A stretch of DNA of 19,589 nt from DASXAQ01 sp036406615 (GTDB lineage Bacteria; Actinomycetota; UBA4738): NCBI GenBank assembly GCA_036406615.1, contig DASXAQ010000116.1, forward strand, positions 1-19,589, read 5' to 3'. Shown here piece by piece: positions 1-8,098 of this stretch; the stretch's first letter is position 1, and each line of letters starts with the position of its first letter. The notes under the pieces were generated by a model. That model was not told where the DNA came from. It saw only the letters and a list, made by a program, of their open reading frames with translations, and searched no databases. Made by a program: the position numbers and the translations under genes.

Positions 1-1217
1 GCCGCTGGCACATCGTTCTCGGCCAGCTGGACGAGACCCCGAACGGTGTCCGAGCTGGCGGCCAGCACCGGCGCCTCGGAGTCGCGCGCGACCGCGTCCA
101 GCTCGCCCGCTGCCGTGCGTGCCGCGTCGAGGTCGCCCGCCGCCAGCGCCGAATCCGCGAGGGCCCACAGCAGCATGGTCCGGTGCAGTGGGCTCCCGGC
201 CGCGCCGTTGGCCGCAGCGCGAAGCGCCGCGAGCGCCGCGTCCACTTTGCCCTGCGACAGGCGCAGCAGCGCCAGGCCGGGGTGCGGTTCGAATCCGAGC
301 TCGTGCGCGCGTTCGAACGCCTGCTCGGCGCCGGCGACGTCACCCAGGCGCCGGCGGATCTCGCCGGTCTCGTAGAGCGCCTGCCCGGCAAGCGGCGGGT
401 TGACGATCTCGAGCTCTCGGGAGGCGCGCAGGGCTTCGGCCTCGGCCTGCGCCCACTCGCCGCGCAGGTTCGCGAGCCTGGCGCGATTGATCCGGCACAC
501 TCCCGGATAGGGCGACTCCCGCGGGATGGACTCGGCCCAGGCGGTCGCCGCCTTGCTCCAGTCGGTGGCGCGCCGGACGTCGGCGATCTCCAGGCAGGCC
601 TCGATCACGTTGCAGTACACCGCTCCCGTGAAGTAGTCGCTCAGCTCGCCGGCCACGACCAGGGTCATCGCCTCGTCGAGCAGCCCGACCCCGTCGCCCA
701 CCCGGCCCAGCGAGATCAGGATCAAGCCCTGGGTGTGGATCGCCATCCCGAACAGATCCCGGTCGCCAAGCCGTTCGCCGACCTCCGCTGCTCGTTCGGC
801 CAGCGGCAGCGCCGTCTCCTGATCACCGCCGAACCGCAGGACCGTTGCCTCGAGGAGGGCGGCGAAGCCGAGCTCGACGGAGTCGGGCATCTGCTTCGCG
901 TGGCGTTGCGACCGCGCGAACCAGCCGGCCCCGACCGTCGTCTCGCCCCGCAGGAAGTGGTCGATGCACAGGCGCCCGGCCATCCATCCGGCGCCGCGAT
1001 CGTCTCCGGCTTCCGCGTAGCCGCTGTAGGCCTTCTGCCGCAGCGCGATCGATTCCTCGATGCGCCCGGTCCACCACGCAGCGTCGGCGAAGCGCTCCCA
1101 GTCCTGCGGCGACAGGTCCGGGGCGTTCAGGCCGCCGAACAGCTCGTAGGCCTCGGCCCACGACCCGTCGCCGGCCGCAGTTCGAGCCCGCTGCATGTCC
1201 GCGACGCGGTTCGCCAC
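1..1217 (-). CDS. LuxR-type TPR transcriptional regulator, N-terminal part (truncated by window edge)
   Basis: The minus-strand frame is open from a GTG at 1217 to the left edge (405 codons, no stop). GTG 1217 is preceded by a strong Shine-Dalgarno run (AGGAGGGGGG, 1228-1219, about 5 nt spacing); ATG 1196 is the fallback. The translation is rich in helical TPR-like repeats such as DWERFADAAWWTGR, GMAIHTQGLILISLGRVGDG and GAEQAFERAHELGFEPHPGL. It matches my memory of the large actinobacterial family of TPR proteins that end in a LuxR-type helix-turn-helix. The HTH would lie past the edge and is not visible, so DNA binding is inferred from the family. A possible -10 (TAGGCT, 1269-1264 on the minus strand) lies in the 152-bp region shared with the divergent beta-propeller gene. 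A plain TPR protein or a different C-terminal output domain remains possible. Confidence 0.75.
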   Translation of the reverse strand, partial: MANRVADMQRARTAAGDGSWAEAYELFGGLNAPDLSPQDWERFADAAWWTGRIEESIALRQKAYSGYAEAGDDRGAGWMAGRLCIDHFLRGETTVGAGWFARSQRHAKQMPDSVELGFAALLEATVLRFGGDQETALPLAERAAEVGERLGDRDLFGMAIHTQGLILISLGRVGDGVGLLDEAMTLVVAGELSDYFTGAVYCNVIEACLEIADVRRATDWSKAATAWAESIPRESPYPGVCRINRARLANLRGEWAQAEAEALRASRELEIVNPPLAGQALYETGEIRRRLGDVAGAEQAFERAHELGFEPHPGLALLRLSQGKVDAALAALRAAANGAAGSPLHRTMLLWALADSALAAGDLDAARTAAGELDAVARDSEAPVLAASSDTVRGLVQLAENDVPA

Positions 1218-1369
1218 GCCCCCCTCCTGCGCCGACACGATCCGGTCCGCCGGAACGTCCCTCAGCCTAGCCCGTTGCGGGTGCCGCGGGCTTCCCCCGA
1301 AGCGGAGGGAACGCGAACGCAGCTCCGGGCGTAGTAGGCGACGGAGACCCCATACCGGCCAAGCGACTC

Positions 1370-2356
1370 GTGCCTCTCGTCATCGCGCTGATCGCCGCGA
1401 CCATCGTGGCGTCGGGGAGCGTCACCCGGCCGGGGCCGGGCGGCGCCGTGATCCGGTTCCCATCCGCACAGGCTGGAGCTCATCACGCGGAACTCGCCCC
1501 CTCGAACTTCGTCGGGGTGACCGCGCCGGACAGTCCCGCCGCCGCGGCGCATCGGCTCGCGGTCTATTCCGCCACCGATGGAAGCCTGATGCGGCTCCTG
1601 ACCACCCGGCAGGGCGGCGACGGGGCATTCAATCCGACGGTGTCGGCCGATGGCCTCACCGTCGCGTTCGAACGCGGCCGTGGAACCTGCCACCAGACGA
1701 TCGACACCGTGCCGTTCGCCGGGGGCTCCGAGCGCGTGCTGGTCCCGATGGGACGCAGCGGCCATCGGCCGTTGATTCCTTCGAACCCAAGCTTCAGCGG
1801 CGACGGCCGACACCTCGCGTACACCACCGCGACGTGCTCCGGCGCCCGCGCAAGGATCCACGTGCGAGACCTCGCGACCGGACGAGAGCTCGTGCGTCGC
1901 AGCAGCCTCGCCGGGCACGGCGTGTTCGTCAACGGCGATCGAGCCCTGGCGTTCGCGGACGACGGGCGGTTGGCGGTTCTGCAGATCCCCTCATTCGCGC
2001 GACGTACGTACCCCGCGCCCGACGGCTGTCGCTATCTCGCCATCTCGGGCAGCGACACCCGGCTTGTGGCCACGCTCACGTGCCGACGCGACCCCGGCGC
2101 CTGGATCGCCGCCGTCTCGACCACCACGTTCGCCGTCACTTCGACGCTGGCGCGGCTGCCCGCGTGCCGGTCGTGCACGTCCGTCAGCCTCTCGGCGAGC
2201 GACCGCCCAGCGATCCTCGTCGCGACCAACAATCCGTGCGGCCTACCCGGCGGCGGTCCGCGCGCCCGCGGCGCGATCTTCGTGGTTGACGGTCACACGG
2301 TCCGACAACTTGTCTCGAAGCAGACCACCTCGCTCCCCTACGAGACCGCCTGGTAA
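1370..2356 (+). CDS. Secreted TolB/PD40-like beta-propeller protein
   Basis: This encodes 328 aa. The start is a hydrophobic segment (PLVIALIAATIVASG) that looks like a signal peptide or anchor. Repeated blades follow with PD40/TolB-like signatures: NPTVSADGLTVAFER near residue 85, NPSFSGDGRHLAYTT near 137, and HVRDLATGREL. Several paired cysteines suit an exported protein. Such propellers usually bind proteins or ligands; no catalytic motif is visible and no specific function can be given. The chosen GTG 1370 has no good ribosome site and leaves the signal peptide without its positive n-region. In-frame ATA at 1352 sits 5 nt after GGAG (1343-1346) and would add PAKRL (see findings). The LtrA gene follows by 57 bp; divergent from the LuxR/TPR gene. 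Confidence 0.7.
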   Translation: MPLVIALIAATIVASGSVTRPGPGGAVIRFPSAQAGAHHAELAPSNFVGVTAPDSPAAAAHRLAVYSATDGSLMRLLTTRQGGDGAFNPTVSADGLTVAFERGRGTCHQTIDTVPFAGGSERVLVPMGRSGHRPLIPSNPSFSGDGRHLAYTTATCSGARARIHVRDLATGRELVRRSSLAGHGVFVNGDRALAFADDGRLAVLQIPSFARRTYPAPDGCRYLAISGSDTRLVATLTCRRDPGAWIAAVSTTTFAVTSTLARLPACRSCTSVSLSASDRPAILVATNNPCGLPGGGPRARGAIFVVDGHTVRQLVSKQTTSLPYETAW

Positions 2357-2413
2357 CCGCGTTCGCGCGAGGTCGTTGGCCGCTGCTCGCCGCGTGTGAT
2401 AGTCCACGGGGCC

Positions 2414-3637
2414 ATGGGCGACGAATCCGGGGAACGCGGGCAGCGGGTCACGCCGCTGGAGCTGTTCTTCGACCTCGTGGTGGCCTTCGCCTTCACGCAG
2501 GTCACCGTGCTGCTCTCCCACAGCCCGACGTGGGGCGGACTGCTGCGCGGACTGCTGCTACTCGCCGCCCTGTGGTGGGCATGGTCCGCTTACGCATGGC
2601 TGACGAACACGCTGGACCCGGAGGAGGGCGCGGTCCGGCTCGCCATGCTCGCCGCGGTCGCGGCCATGCTGATCGCGTCGCTGGCCGCGCCCGGCGCCTT
2701 CGGGTCCGACGCCGTGATCTTCGGCGTCGCCTACCTGCTCGTGCGGGTGCTGCACCTGGTGCTGTTCTCCATCGCCGGCCGGGGCGACCGCGACCTGTTC
2801 CGCGCGGTGATGCGGATCGTTCCGACGGCCACGCTCGCTCCGGCCCTGCTGATCGTGGCCGGGTTCCTGCACGGCACGGCGCAACTCGCCCTGTGGGGCG
2901 CGGCGATCGCATTCGACTACGTGGGTGCCCTGTTCGGACACATGCAGGGCTGGCGCGTGTCGCCCGAGCACTTCGTCGAACGCTTCAGCCTGATCGTCAT
3001 CATCGCGCTCGGCGAATCGATCATCGAGATCGGGGTTGGAGCCGCGGGGCTTCCGCTGGACGCCGGCCTCATCGGTGCGGCGCTGCTCGGCGTCACGGTG
3101 GCCGCGTGCCTGTGGTGGTCCTACTTCGACTGGGTCATCTACGCGGCCCAGGCGCGGCTGGCCGAGGTGACCGGCGTTCAGCGCGCCAGGCTGGCGCGCG
3201 ACGTGTACTCGTACCTGCACCTGCCGATGGTGGCCGGCATCGTGCTGTACGCGTTCGGCCTGAAGACGACGCTGGCGCACATCGGCGAATCGCTCGCCCC
3301 CCTGCCGGCCGTGTGCCTGTGCGGCGGCGTCGCGCTGTACTTCCTGGCGCACATCGCCGGGCGCCTGCGGATCGGCGGCGGGCTCGCCCGCGGGCGCACG
3401 GTCGCCGCCGTCGTGCTGTTCGGACTCATGCCGATCGCGACGCTGGTGCCGGCGGTGGCGGCGCTCGCACTGGTCGCGGCGGTCTGCGTCGCATTGATCA
3501 CGTACGAGGTCCTTCGCTACCGCGAAGCGCGCGCGTGGATCCGCAGCCGCCGGGGCGCGTTCACGTCCGACGAGGCCGCGCGGTTCCCGCGCGGCACGTG
3601 GCGAAGCATGTGGGGCGGCCGGGGCTCCGCCCGCTGA
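2414..3637 (+). CDS. Low temperature requirement protein A (LtrA) family membrane protein
   Basis: This encodes 407 aa from ATG 2414 (GTG 2396 in frame is an alternative; ATG is preferred because the family motif begins shortly after it and GGGG lies just upstream). The N-terminal signature TPLELFFDLVVAFAFTQ is the hallmark of LtrA proteins, as is the later segment ERFSLIVIIALGESIIEIG near residue 195. Most of the chain is hydrophobic, with about 10-12 predicted membrane helices and the conserved acidic and aromatic residues of LtrA inside them. The family was named from a Listeria cold-growth mutant; its biochemical role is not established. A short basic tail (IRSRRGAFTSDEAARFPRG) should be cytoplasmic. 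The stop codon lies in the loop of a GC hairpin; the next gene is convergent. Confidence 0.9.
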   Translation: MGDESGERGQRVTPLELFFDLVVAFAFTQVTVLLSHSPTWGGLLRGLLLLAALWWAWSAYAWLTNTLDPEEGAVRLAMLAAVAAMLIASLAAPGAFGSDAVIFGVAYLLVRVLHLVLFSIAGRGDRDLFRAVMRIVPTATLAPALLIVAGFLHGTAQLALWGAAIAFDYVGALFGHMQGWRVSPEHFVERFSLIVIIALGESIIEIGVGAAGLPLDAGLIGAALLGVTVAACLWWSYFDWVIYAAQARLAEVTGVQRARLARDVYSYLHLPMVAGIVLYAFGLKTTLAHIGESLAPLPAVCLCGGVALYFLAHIAGRLRIGGGLARGRTVAAVVLFGLMPIATLVPAVAALALVAAVCVALITYEVLRYREARAWIRSRRGAFTSDEAARFPRGTWRSMWGGRGSAR

Positions 3638-3646
3638 GCGCGGGCG
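3628..3646. terminator. GC hairpin at the LtrA/S53 convergent junction
   Basis: CGCCCGC (3628-3634) and GCGGGCG (3640-3646) form a perfect 7-bp stem with a 5-nt loop holding the LtrA stop codon. There is no U-tract, but U-less hairpins are often proposed as terminators in high-GC actinobacteria. It lies between two convergent genes, so it could act in either direction. Termination is inferred. Confidence 0.45.
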
Positions 3647-3670
3647 CTGGGGTCGGGGCCATCCGCGCCC

Positions 3671-4999
3671 TCAGCCGGCGAGCAATGGGATGAGAACCTG
3701 GGCGTCGGGCGTTCCCCAGCCGGTGACCGGGTCCCAGCCGGGCCCTGCCTGATAGCCGGTGATCGTGGCCCCGTCGACGACCACGTTGTTGTTGCCGGCG
3801 GTGATGTCGTGAAACGCCTTGTGGTACAGCGGACTACGGGCGATTCGGTAGATGGCCGGGTTGACGGAGCCGAGCGGGTGGCCGGCCCGCTGGTCGGCCA
3901 GTGCGATCAGCCCGGCCCAGAACGGCGCGGAGGCGCTGGTGCCGCCCTCGGACAACAGCGCGGAGGCGCCGCCCGGTGCGGCAAACGCGAACGCCATGCC
4001 GGAGGTAGACGAACCGTCGCCGGCGACGTCCGGCACGCCTCGCATGGCGCCGATGCCGGACACGCCATCCTGGTAGGCGGGACGGGCGAACAGGTGGCTG
4101 AACCCGCCACCCGACCCCTGTGAGTGCCCGTCGATCAGCCGGGGCGGCGTGTTCAACGCGGTCTCGCCGACGTACGAGCCGGTGTGCGGGTTCGCGGTCA
4201 AGCTGGTTCCGCCCACCGCGAGCACCAGCGGATCGGAGGCGGGCAGGCTGACTTCCTTGACGGGTGTGGACGAGCCCCATCTGCCCAGATCGCTGATCGC
4301 GCCGCCGTCGCCCGAGGAGGCCACGAAGGTGACACGGCGGGCTTGCGCGTACGCCAGCGCGGAGTTGACGGTCGACACCTCCGCGGAGGTGTCGAAGTGT
4401 TCGCCGTAGCCGCCGCTCAGCGAAATGACATCCGCGTGGCCGGCCGCGATCCGCACCTGCGTGGCGAACGTGGCGGCGTCCTTCGCCGGTGTTGTCACAT
4501 CCGCCGGGGCGACCAGAAGCTCGCGAATGGTGGCGTCCGGGGCGACCGCGTGCACCATTTCGGTGTCCACCACTTCCTCGATGCTCGCCAGCCATGGCGA
4601 GGCGGACGATCCTGCCAATGTCGTGATGGGCTGGATCTGTGCCGGGGACAGCCCGAACCGGCTGTCGAAATCGGCCAGGTCCTGGCGGATGTCGGTGACC
4701 CTCGGCGAGCCTGCGGGCGGGTTCTGGGCCAGCTCCGGCAGCACCACCGTCTGGCCGCGCCCGTCGGTGCCGTCATCGAGCAACGGCTGGATGCCATAGG
4801 CCACGCGCAGCTGGCTCGGGGAATAGCACCGCGACGCGGTCAGGCAGTCGGCCAGCCCGGACGAGCCGGCCGGCGCGACAGCCGAGGCGCTGGCGGAGGA
4901 CCGTGCACTGCCGCCGCTGCAGGCCGCCGCCAGCACAAGGACGATGACCGGGACGGCGACGGCTGCCGCGCGCCGCGGGCCTCGGACACCGCCCGTCAT
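3671..4999 (-). CDS. Sedolisin-type (S53) serine-carboxyl protease, probable lipoprotein
   Basis: This encodes 442 aa. It is an extracytoplasmic acid endopeptidase of the sedolisin/kumamolisin family. The catalytic residues are visible: E141 and D145 (EEVVD), oxyanion Asp D231 (SSGD), and nucleophile S355 in GGTSASAP. The calcium-site region is present as HDI (D398) and GPGWDPVTGWGTP near the end. The N-terminus (RGPRR, hydrophobic stretch, LAAAC with C27) looks like a lipoprotein signal; the -3 residue is Ala, so the lipobox is imperfect. The catalytic domain starts near residue 58 (CYSPSQLRVAYGI), so the roughly 150-200 residue activation propeptide usual in the family is missing. The start is ATG 4999; AGGAGG lies about 14 nt upstream, rather far. 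A TACACT -10-like box (5040-5035, minus) fits a short leader. Confidence 0.9.
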   Translation of the reverse strand: MTGGVRGPRRAAAVAVPVIVLVLAAACSGGSARSSASASAVAPAGSSGLADCLTASRCYSPSQLRVAYGIQPLLDDGTDGRGQTVVLPELAQNPPAGSPRVTDIRQDLADFDSRFGLSPAQIQPITTLAGSSASPWLASIEEVVDTEMVHAVAPDATIRELLVAPADVTTPAKDAATFATQVRIAAGHADVISLSGGYGEHFDTSAEVSTVNSALAYAQARRVTFVASSGDGGAISDLGRWGSSTPVKEVSLPASDPLVLAVGGTSLTANPHTGSYVGETALNTPPRLIDGHSQGSGGGFSHLFARPAYQDGVSGIGAMRGVPDVAGDGSSTSGMAFAFAAPGGASALLSEGGTSASAPFWAGLIALADQRAGHPLGSVNPAIYRIARSPLYHKAFHDITAGNNNVVVDGATITGYQAGPGWDPVTGWGTPDAQVLIPLLAG

Positions 5000-5146
5000 G
5001 CCGCCGATCGCCGCCTCCTCGAAACTCGGGACACCAGTGTAGGGATCCGTGTCGTCGGCCCCGACGCGCCCGACCGCCGCACGATGGGCAACCTGGTGAG
5101 GTCGGCTAGGCTCGAACCGGAACCCTCGATCGAAAGGGCGGAGCCA

Positions 5147-5764
5147 ATGCGAAAGCTTCTCGTGACCACGTTCGTCACCCTGGATGGGGTGATGCAGGCG
5201 CCGGGCGGCCCGGACGAGGACGAGACCAGTGGGTTCGCGCTTGGCGGCTGGTCGGTGAACTACTGGGACGATCTGATGGGCCAGTTCATGGGCCAGACCA
5301 TGGCCGGGCCGTTCGATCTGGTGCTCGGACGCAGGACGTATGACATCTTCGCCTCCTACTGGCCGAACGCCACCGACAACCCCGGCGCCAAGCCGCTGAA
5401 CGACGCCACCAAGTACGTGGCGTCGCGAAGCGAGCACGAGCTGCCGTGGGGTCCGGCGGTCCTGCTCCAGGGAGACGCGGCGGAGGGCATCGCGAAGCTC
5501 AAGCAGGGAGACGGGCCCGAGCTCCAGGTGCACGGCAGCGCGGACCTGATCCAGACGCTTCTGCGGCACAACCTGGCCGACGAATATCGCATCTGGACCT
5601 TCCCAGTCGTCGTCGGGTCGGGCAAGCGGCTGTTCGGCGACGGCACCGTTCCCGCCGCCCTGAAGCTCGTGAACAGCACGGTCTCGACGACGGGCGTGGT
5701 CATCGGCACGTACGAACCGGCCGGCGAGATCGTCACGGGTTCGTTTGCGCTCGAGCAACCGTGA
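5147..5764 (+). CDS. Dihydrofolate reductase-fold (RibD C-terminal) family protein
   Basis: This encodes 205 aa. Family signatures are an N-terminal strand plus TLDGVMQAPGG, FDLVLGRRTYDIFASYWP near residues 60-80, LQVHGSADLIQTLL near 128, and FPVVVGSGKRLF near 155. These match the stand-alone RibD_C/DHFR-like proteins (YyaP type), which likely bind NAD(P)H. True folate or riboflavin activity should not be assumed: the neighbourhood has no folate or rib genes. ATG 5147 is chosen because the conserved first strand (MRKLLVTTFVTLDG) starts there and GGAG lies 3 nt upstream. The open frame continues back across the S53 gene, but that part is an antisense shadow. TAGGCT at 5107-5112 is a possible -10. 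It is divergent from the S53 gene and convergent with the ABC permease, 36 bp away. Confidence 0.88.
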   Translation: MRKLLVTTFVTLDGVMQAPGGPDEDETSGFALGGWSVNYWDDLMGQFMGQTMAGPFDLVLGRRTYDIFASYWPNATDNPGAKPLNDATKYVASRSEHELPWGPAVLLQGDAAEGIAKLKQGDGPELQVHGSADLIQTLLRHNLADEYRIWTFPVVVGSGKRLFGDGTVPAALKLVNSTVSTTGVVIGTYEPAGEIVTGSFALEQP

Positions 5765-5800
5765 CGCGGGTGACCTCTCGGGTCGGCATTTTGACGATCG

Positions 5801-8098
5801 CTATTCGAAGCGAACCGCATCCGGGCGGGTGATCCGGCTCAGCAACGGCAGCGTCGCCAGGAGGACGGCGAGGCACGCGACCAAGCCGGCTCCCATCGTC
5901 ACGAAGTAGATCGGCCCCGGATACGGTACGTGGACGGACGGCGACGTCGAGGCGAGGGATTCGACGAACGGCCTGGCGATGACGGCGCCCGCCAGCGCGG
6001 CGATCACCGCCGCGCCCATCAGGGGGAGCCCCGCCTCCAGGATCACGACGCGCCGAAGCGACGACTCGGGCGTGCCGCTGACGCGAAGCAGCGTGAAGGG
6101 GCGCTTGCGCTCCACCAGACTTCCCCCGACGGAAACGGCGAGGCTGCACCCGGCGACGAGCAGGGTGAGGCCGAGCAGCGCCAGGATCACGCGCTCCACG
6201 TTGTTCGTGTCGTTGTCTCGGATCTGGGCCACCTCGCCGAACGTCTCGGGCTCGAGCGTTCCCATTTGCCACGCGGTCAGGTCAGCCTTGCCGCCGATCG
6301 AGACCGTCGAGTCGAAGCGGGTCAGGATCGTTCGAGCCCGCTCCAGGGTCGCGTCATCGTTCGCCGCGACCATTAACGCGCTGACGGACAGGTGCGCGGG
6401 ATCGAGCGAGGCCGTCGGACTTCCCGGGCCGGCGAGCGGAAGGTTCCGGTACACGTAGATCGGGTTGTCGGTGAACAGGTTGAACGTGTTGACCAGCGCG
6501 CCGGACGCGCCCGACGGACATCGTCCAAGCGCCGGCAATGCTCGGATCTCCGCGCAGCCGATGATGCTGTCGTAGTTGCTGCGACGCGGAACAGAACCCT
6601 GCGTCGGTCCGCCGGAGCCGCCGGGAGCAGGCTCCACGAACCCTCCGAAGCTGGGGTTCGCGTAGAGCGGAACCACGTGCGCGCCCGGAACGGCCTGGAG
6701 CTCCCCGATGAGCTCGGCGGCCTTCTCCGGTGACAGCTGCGGCCCGTATTGCTGGCGGAGCACGTTCGTCAGCGAGTTCGCGGTCGTCGGCGACTGCGCG
6801 AGGGTGAGTGCGGGCGCCAGGATCGCGATGCCCGTGCCGACGAACACCGCGAGCACCAGACCGCTGACCGATCGGAATGCGCCCTTCGGATTGTCTTCGA
6901 GCCGGCGCGACGCCAGCAAGGATGCCGATCCTCGGGACCATCGGGCCAGCGCGCGTGCGCCGCGGAACGTGAGCCACGGACCACCCACGATCAACCCGAT
7001 CATGATCAACAACAGGCCGAGGAAGACGGGGCCGCCCTGGATGGACTCCGGATGCTTGGCGTGGCTCAGCACGGGAGCAAGGAACAACGGCAACCCGACC
7101 AGCAACGGCACGACCCGCCACGCCCGCGGAGGGGGTGCCGTCGTTTTGCGAGCGACGCCGAGCGGGGAGATCCGCACGCGGCGAAGCGACACCAGCGACG
7201 CGATCGCCGCCGCGACGGGCACCAGGACGATCATCCCCAAGTAGCCCAGGATCGTGGGCGTCACGTAGCTGGGAAAGAACCTGGCCCCCGACAACGCCAG
7301 GTTCGCGATCGCGGGCCGCAGGAGCATGAACACGCCGATGCCGAGCAACGTGCCGAGGATGGCCCCGGCCAAGGCCTCGACGGATGCGATCGCGCCGACC
7401 TGGCCCGGCGTCCCCCCGACCAGGCGGATCGAGGCGTAACGCTCCTCGCGGCGGGCCGCGGACAGTCGCGTCGCCGTGCCGATCAGGATCAGCAGCGGGA
7501 ACAGCACCGCGATGGCGCCCAGGGCGAAGGCGATGCGATAGATGTTCGTCGTGCCCTGCGTTTGAGGCGCCGTCGCGATGTGATCCACCTTGATCGTGTC
7601 GGGCAGGGCCGCGAGCCGCGACGGCGTGTACCCGACGACGGCGACCAGCTCATCGGGATTCGACAGGGCGGCCTGACCGATCTCCCCCCTCAGCGTGCCG
7701 GGGAAACGATCGCCCAGCTGGTCCGCGGGCACCGTTCGAAGCAACTGCGCGAGCGCCGGGGACGCGGCAAACTCGCCCGCCGCGGGGAGATGCGATAGGC
7801 CCGGCACGACCGGCGCGTGGGTGCCGAGGGCCGCCACGCGGAGGATCTCGATGAACCGGCCCCGGTACATGGTCTCGCTGTAGTTCCAGAGCTCCTCGTG
7901 CGATGCGGGCGCCGACGAGCCGGCCGCCTGCGTGGATTCCCACGACGGCCGCTTGCTCGTCACCTGGAACGCATGGAACTCGGCGAGGACGGACAGCAGC
8001 ACCGCAACGCCGAGCGCGACGGCCAGGGCCGTGATGACCAGCCGCACGAAGGCCTCCCGCCCCCCTCGAAGGGTCAGGCGAAGCCCGAGCCGGATCAT
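5801..8098 (-). CDS. ABC transporter permease, MacB/FtsX type, duplicated FtsX domain
   Basis: This encodes 765 aa from ATG 8098, which overlaps the ATPase stop as ATGA and implies translational coupling. It has one N-terminal membrane helix (about 17-39) and an extracytoplasmic region to about 185. A first FtsX core follows (helices near 190-210, 240-262, 283-305) with the cytoplasmic motif RREERYASIRLVGGTP (about 216-231). After further helices (328-345, 358-376, 412-432) comes a long extracytoplasmic domain with cysteines, then a second FtsX core with KRPFTLLRVSGTPESSLRR. This two-core layout is typical of permeases paired with PadR regulators and LolD/MacB-like ATPases in high-GC Gram-positives. 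The substrate (antimicrobial peptide, lipid or other) cannot be read from sequence. The frame extends upstream to 8434, but that part is antisense to the ATPase frame and is excluded. Confidence 0.92.
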   Translation of the reverse strand: MIRLGLRLTLRGGREAFVRLVITALAVALGVAVLLSVLAEFHAFQVTSKRPSWESTQAAGSSAPASHEELWNYSETMYRGRFIEILRVAALGTHAPVVPGLSHLPAAGEFAASPALAQLLRTVPADQLGDRFPGTLRGEIGQAALSNPDELVAVVGYTPSRLAALPDTIKVDHIATAPQTQGTTNIYRIAFALGAIAVLFPLLILIGTATRLSAARREERYASIRLVGGTPGQVGAIASVEALAGAILGTLLGIGVFMLLRPAIANLALSGARFFPSYVTPTILGYLGMIVLVPVAAAIASLVSLRRVRISPLGVARKTTAPPPRAWRVVPLLVGLPLFLAPVLSHAKHPESIQGGPVFLGLLLIMIGLIVGGPWLTFRGARALARWSRGSASLLASRRLEDNPKGAFRSVSGLVLAVFVGTGIAILAPALTLAQSPTTANSLTNVLRQQYGPQLSPEKAAELIGELQAVPGAHVVPLYANPSFGGFVEPAPGGSGGPTQGSVPRRSNYDSIIGCAEIRALPALGRCPSGASGALVNTFNLFTDNPIYVYRNLPLAGPGSPTASLDPAHLSVSALMVAANDDATLERARTILTRFDSTVSIGGKADLTAWQMGTLEPETFGEVAQIRDNDTNNVERVILALLGLTLLVAGCSLAVSVGGSLVERKRPFTLLRVSGTPESSLRRVVILEAGLPLMGAAVIAALAGAVIARPFVESLASTSPSVHVPYPGPIYFVTMGAGLVACLAVLLATLPLLSRITRPDAVRFE

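Noticed and set aside
1269..1292. AGCCCG/CGGGCT inverted repeat in the LuxR/beta-propeller divergent region
   Set aside because: A 6-bp GC-only repeat with a 12-nt spacer is too weak in DNA of this composition to call an operator.
183..1334. Long plus-strand open frame opposite the LuxR/TPR gene
   Set aside because: Its translation is low-complexity Arg/Pro/Gly-rich with no family motif. The minus strand gives a clear TPR-like protein with a strong ribosome site.
4494..4503. Another TGTCACATCC, identical to the sigma-type -35 arm
   Set aside because: It lies inside the S53 coding sequence, has no xGTC at 16 bp spacing and points at no gene start.
5000..5758. Upstream extension of the S53 protease frame across the reductase gene
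   Set aside because: The extension is exactly antisense to the DHFR-fold gene and lacks motifs. The lipoprotein signal begins at ATG 4999.
5771..5790. Possible terminator hairpin between the reductase and permease genes (GACC/GGTC followed by TTTT)
   Set aside because: The stem is only 4 bp and the T-run is short and displaced, so it is not convincing.
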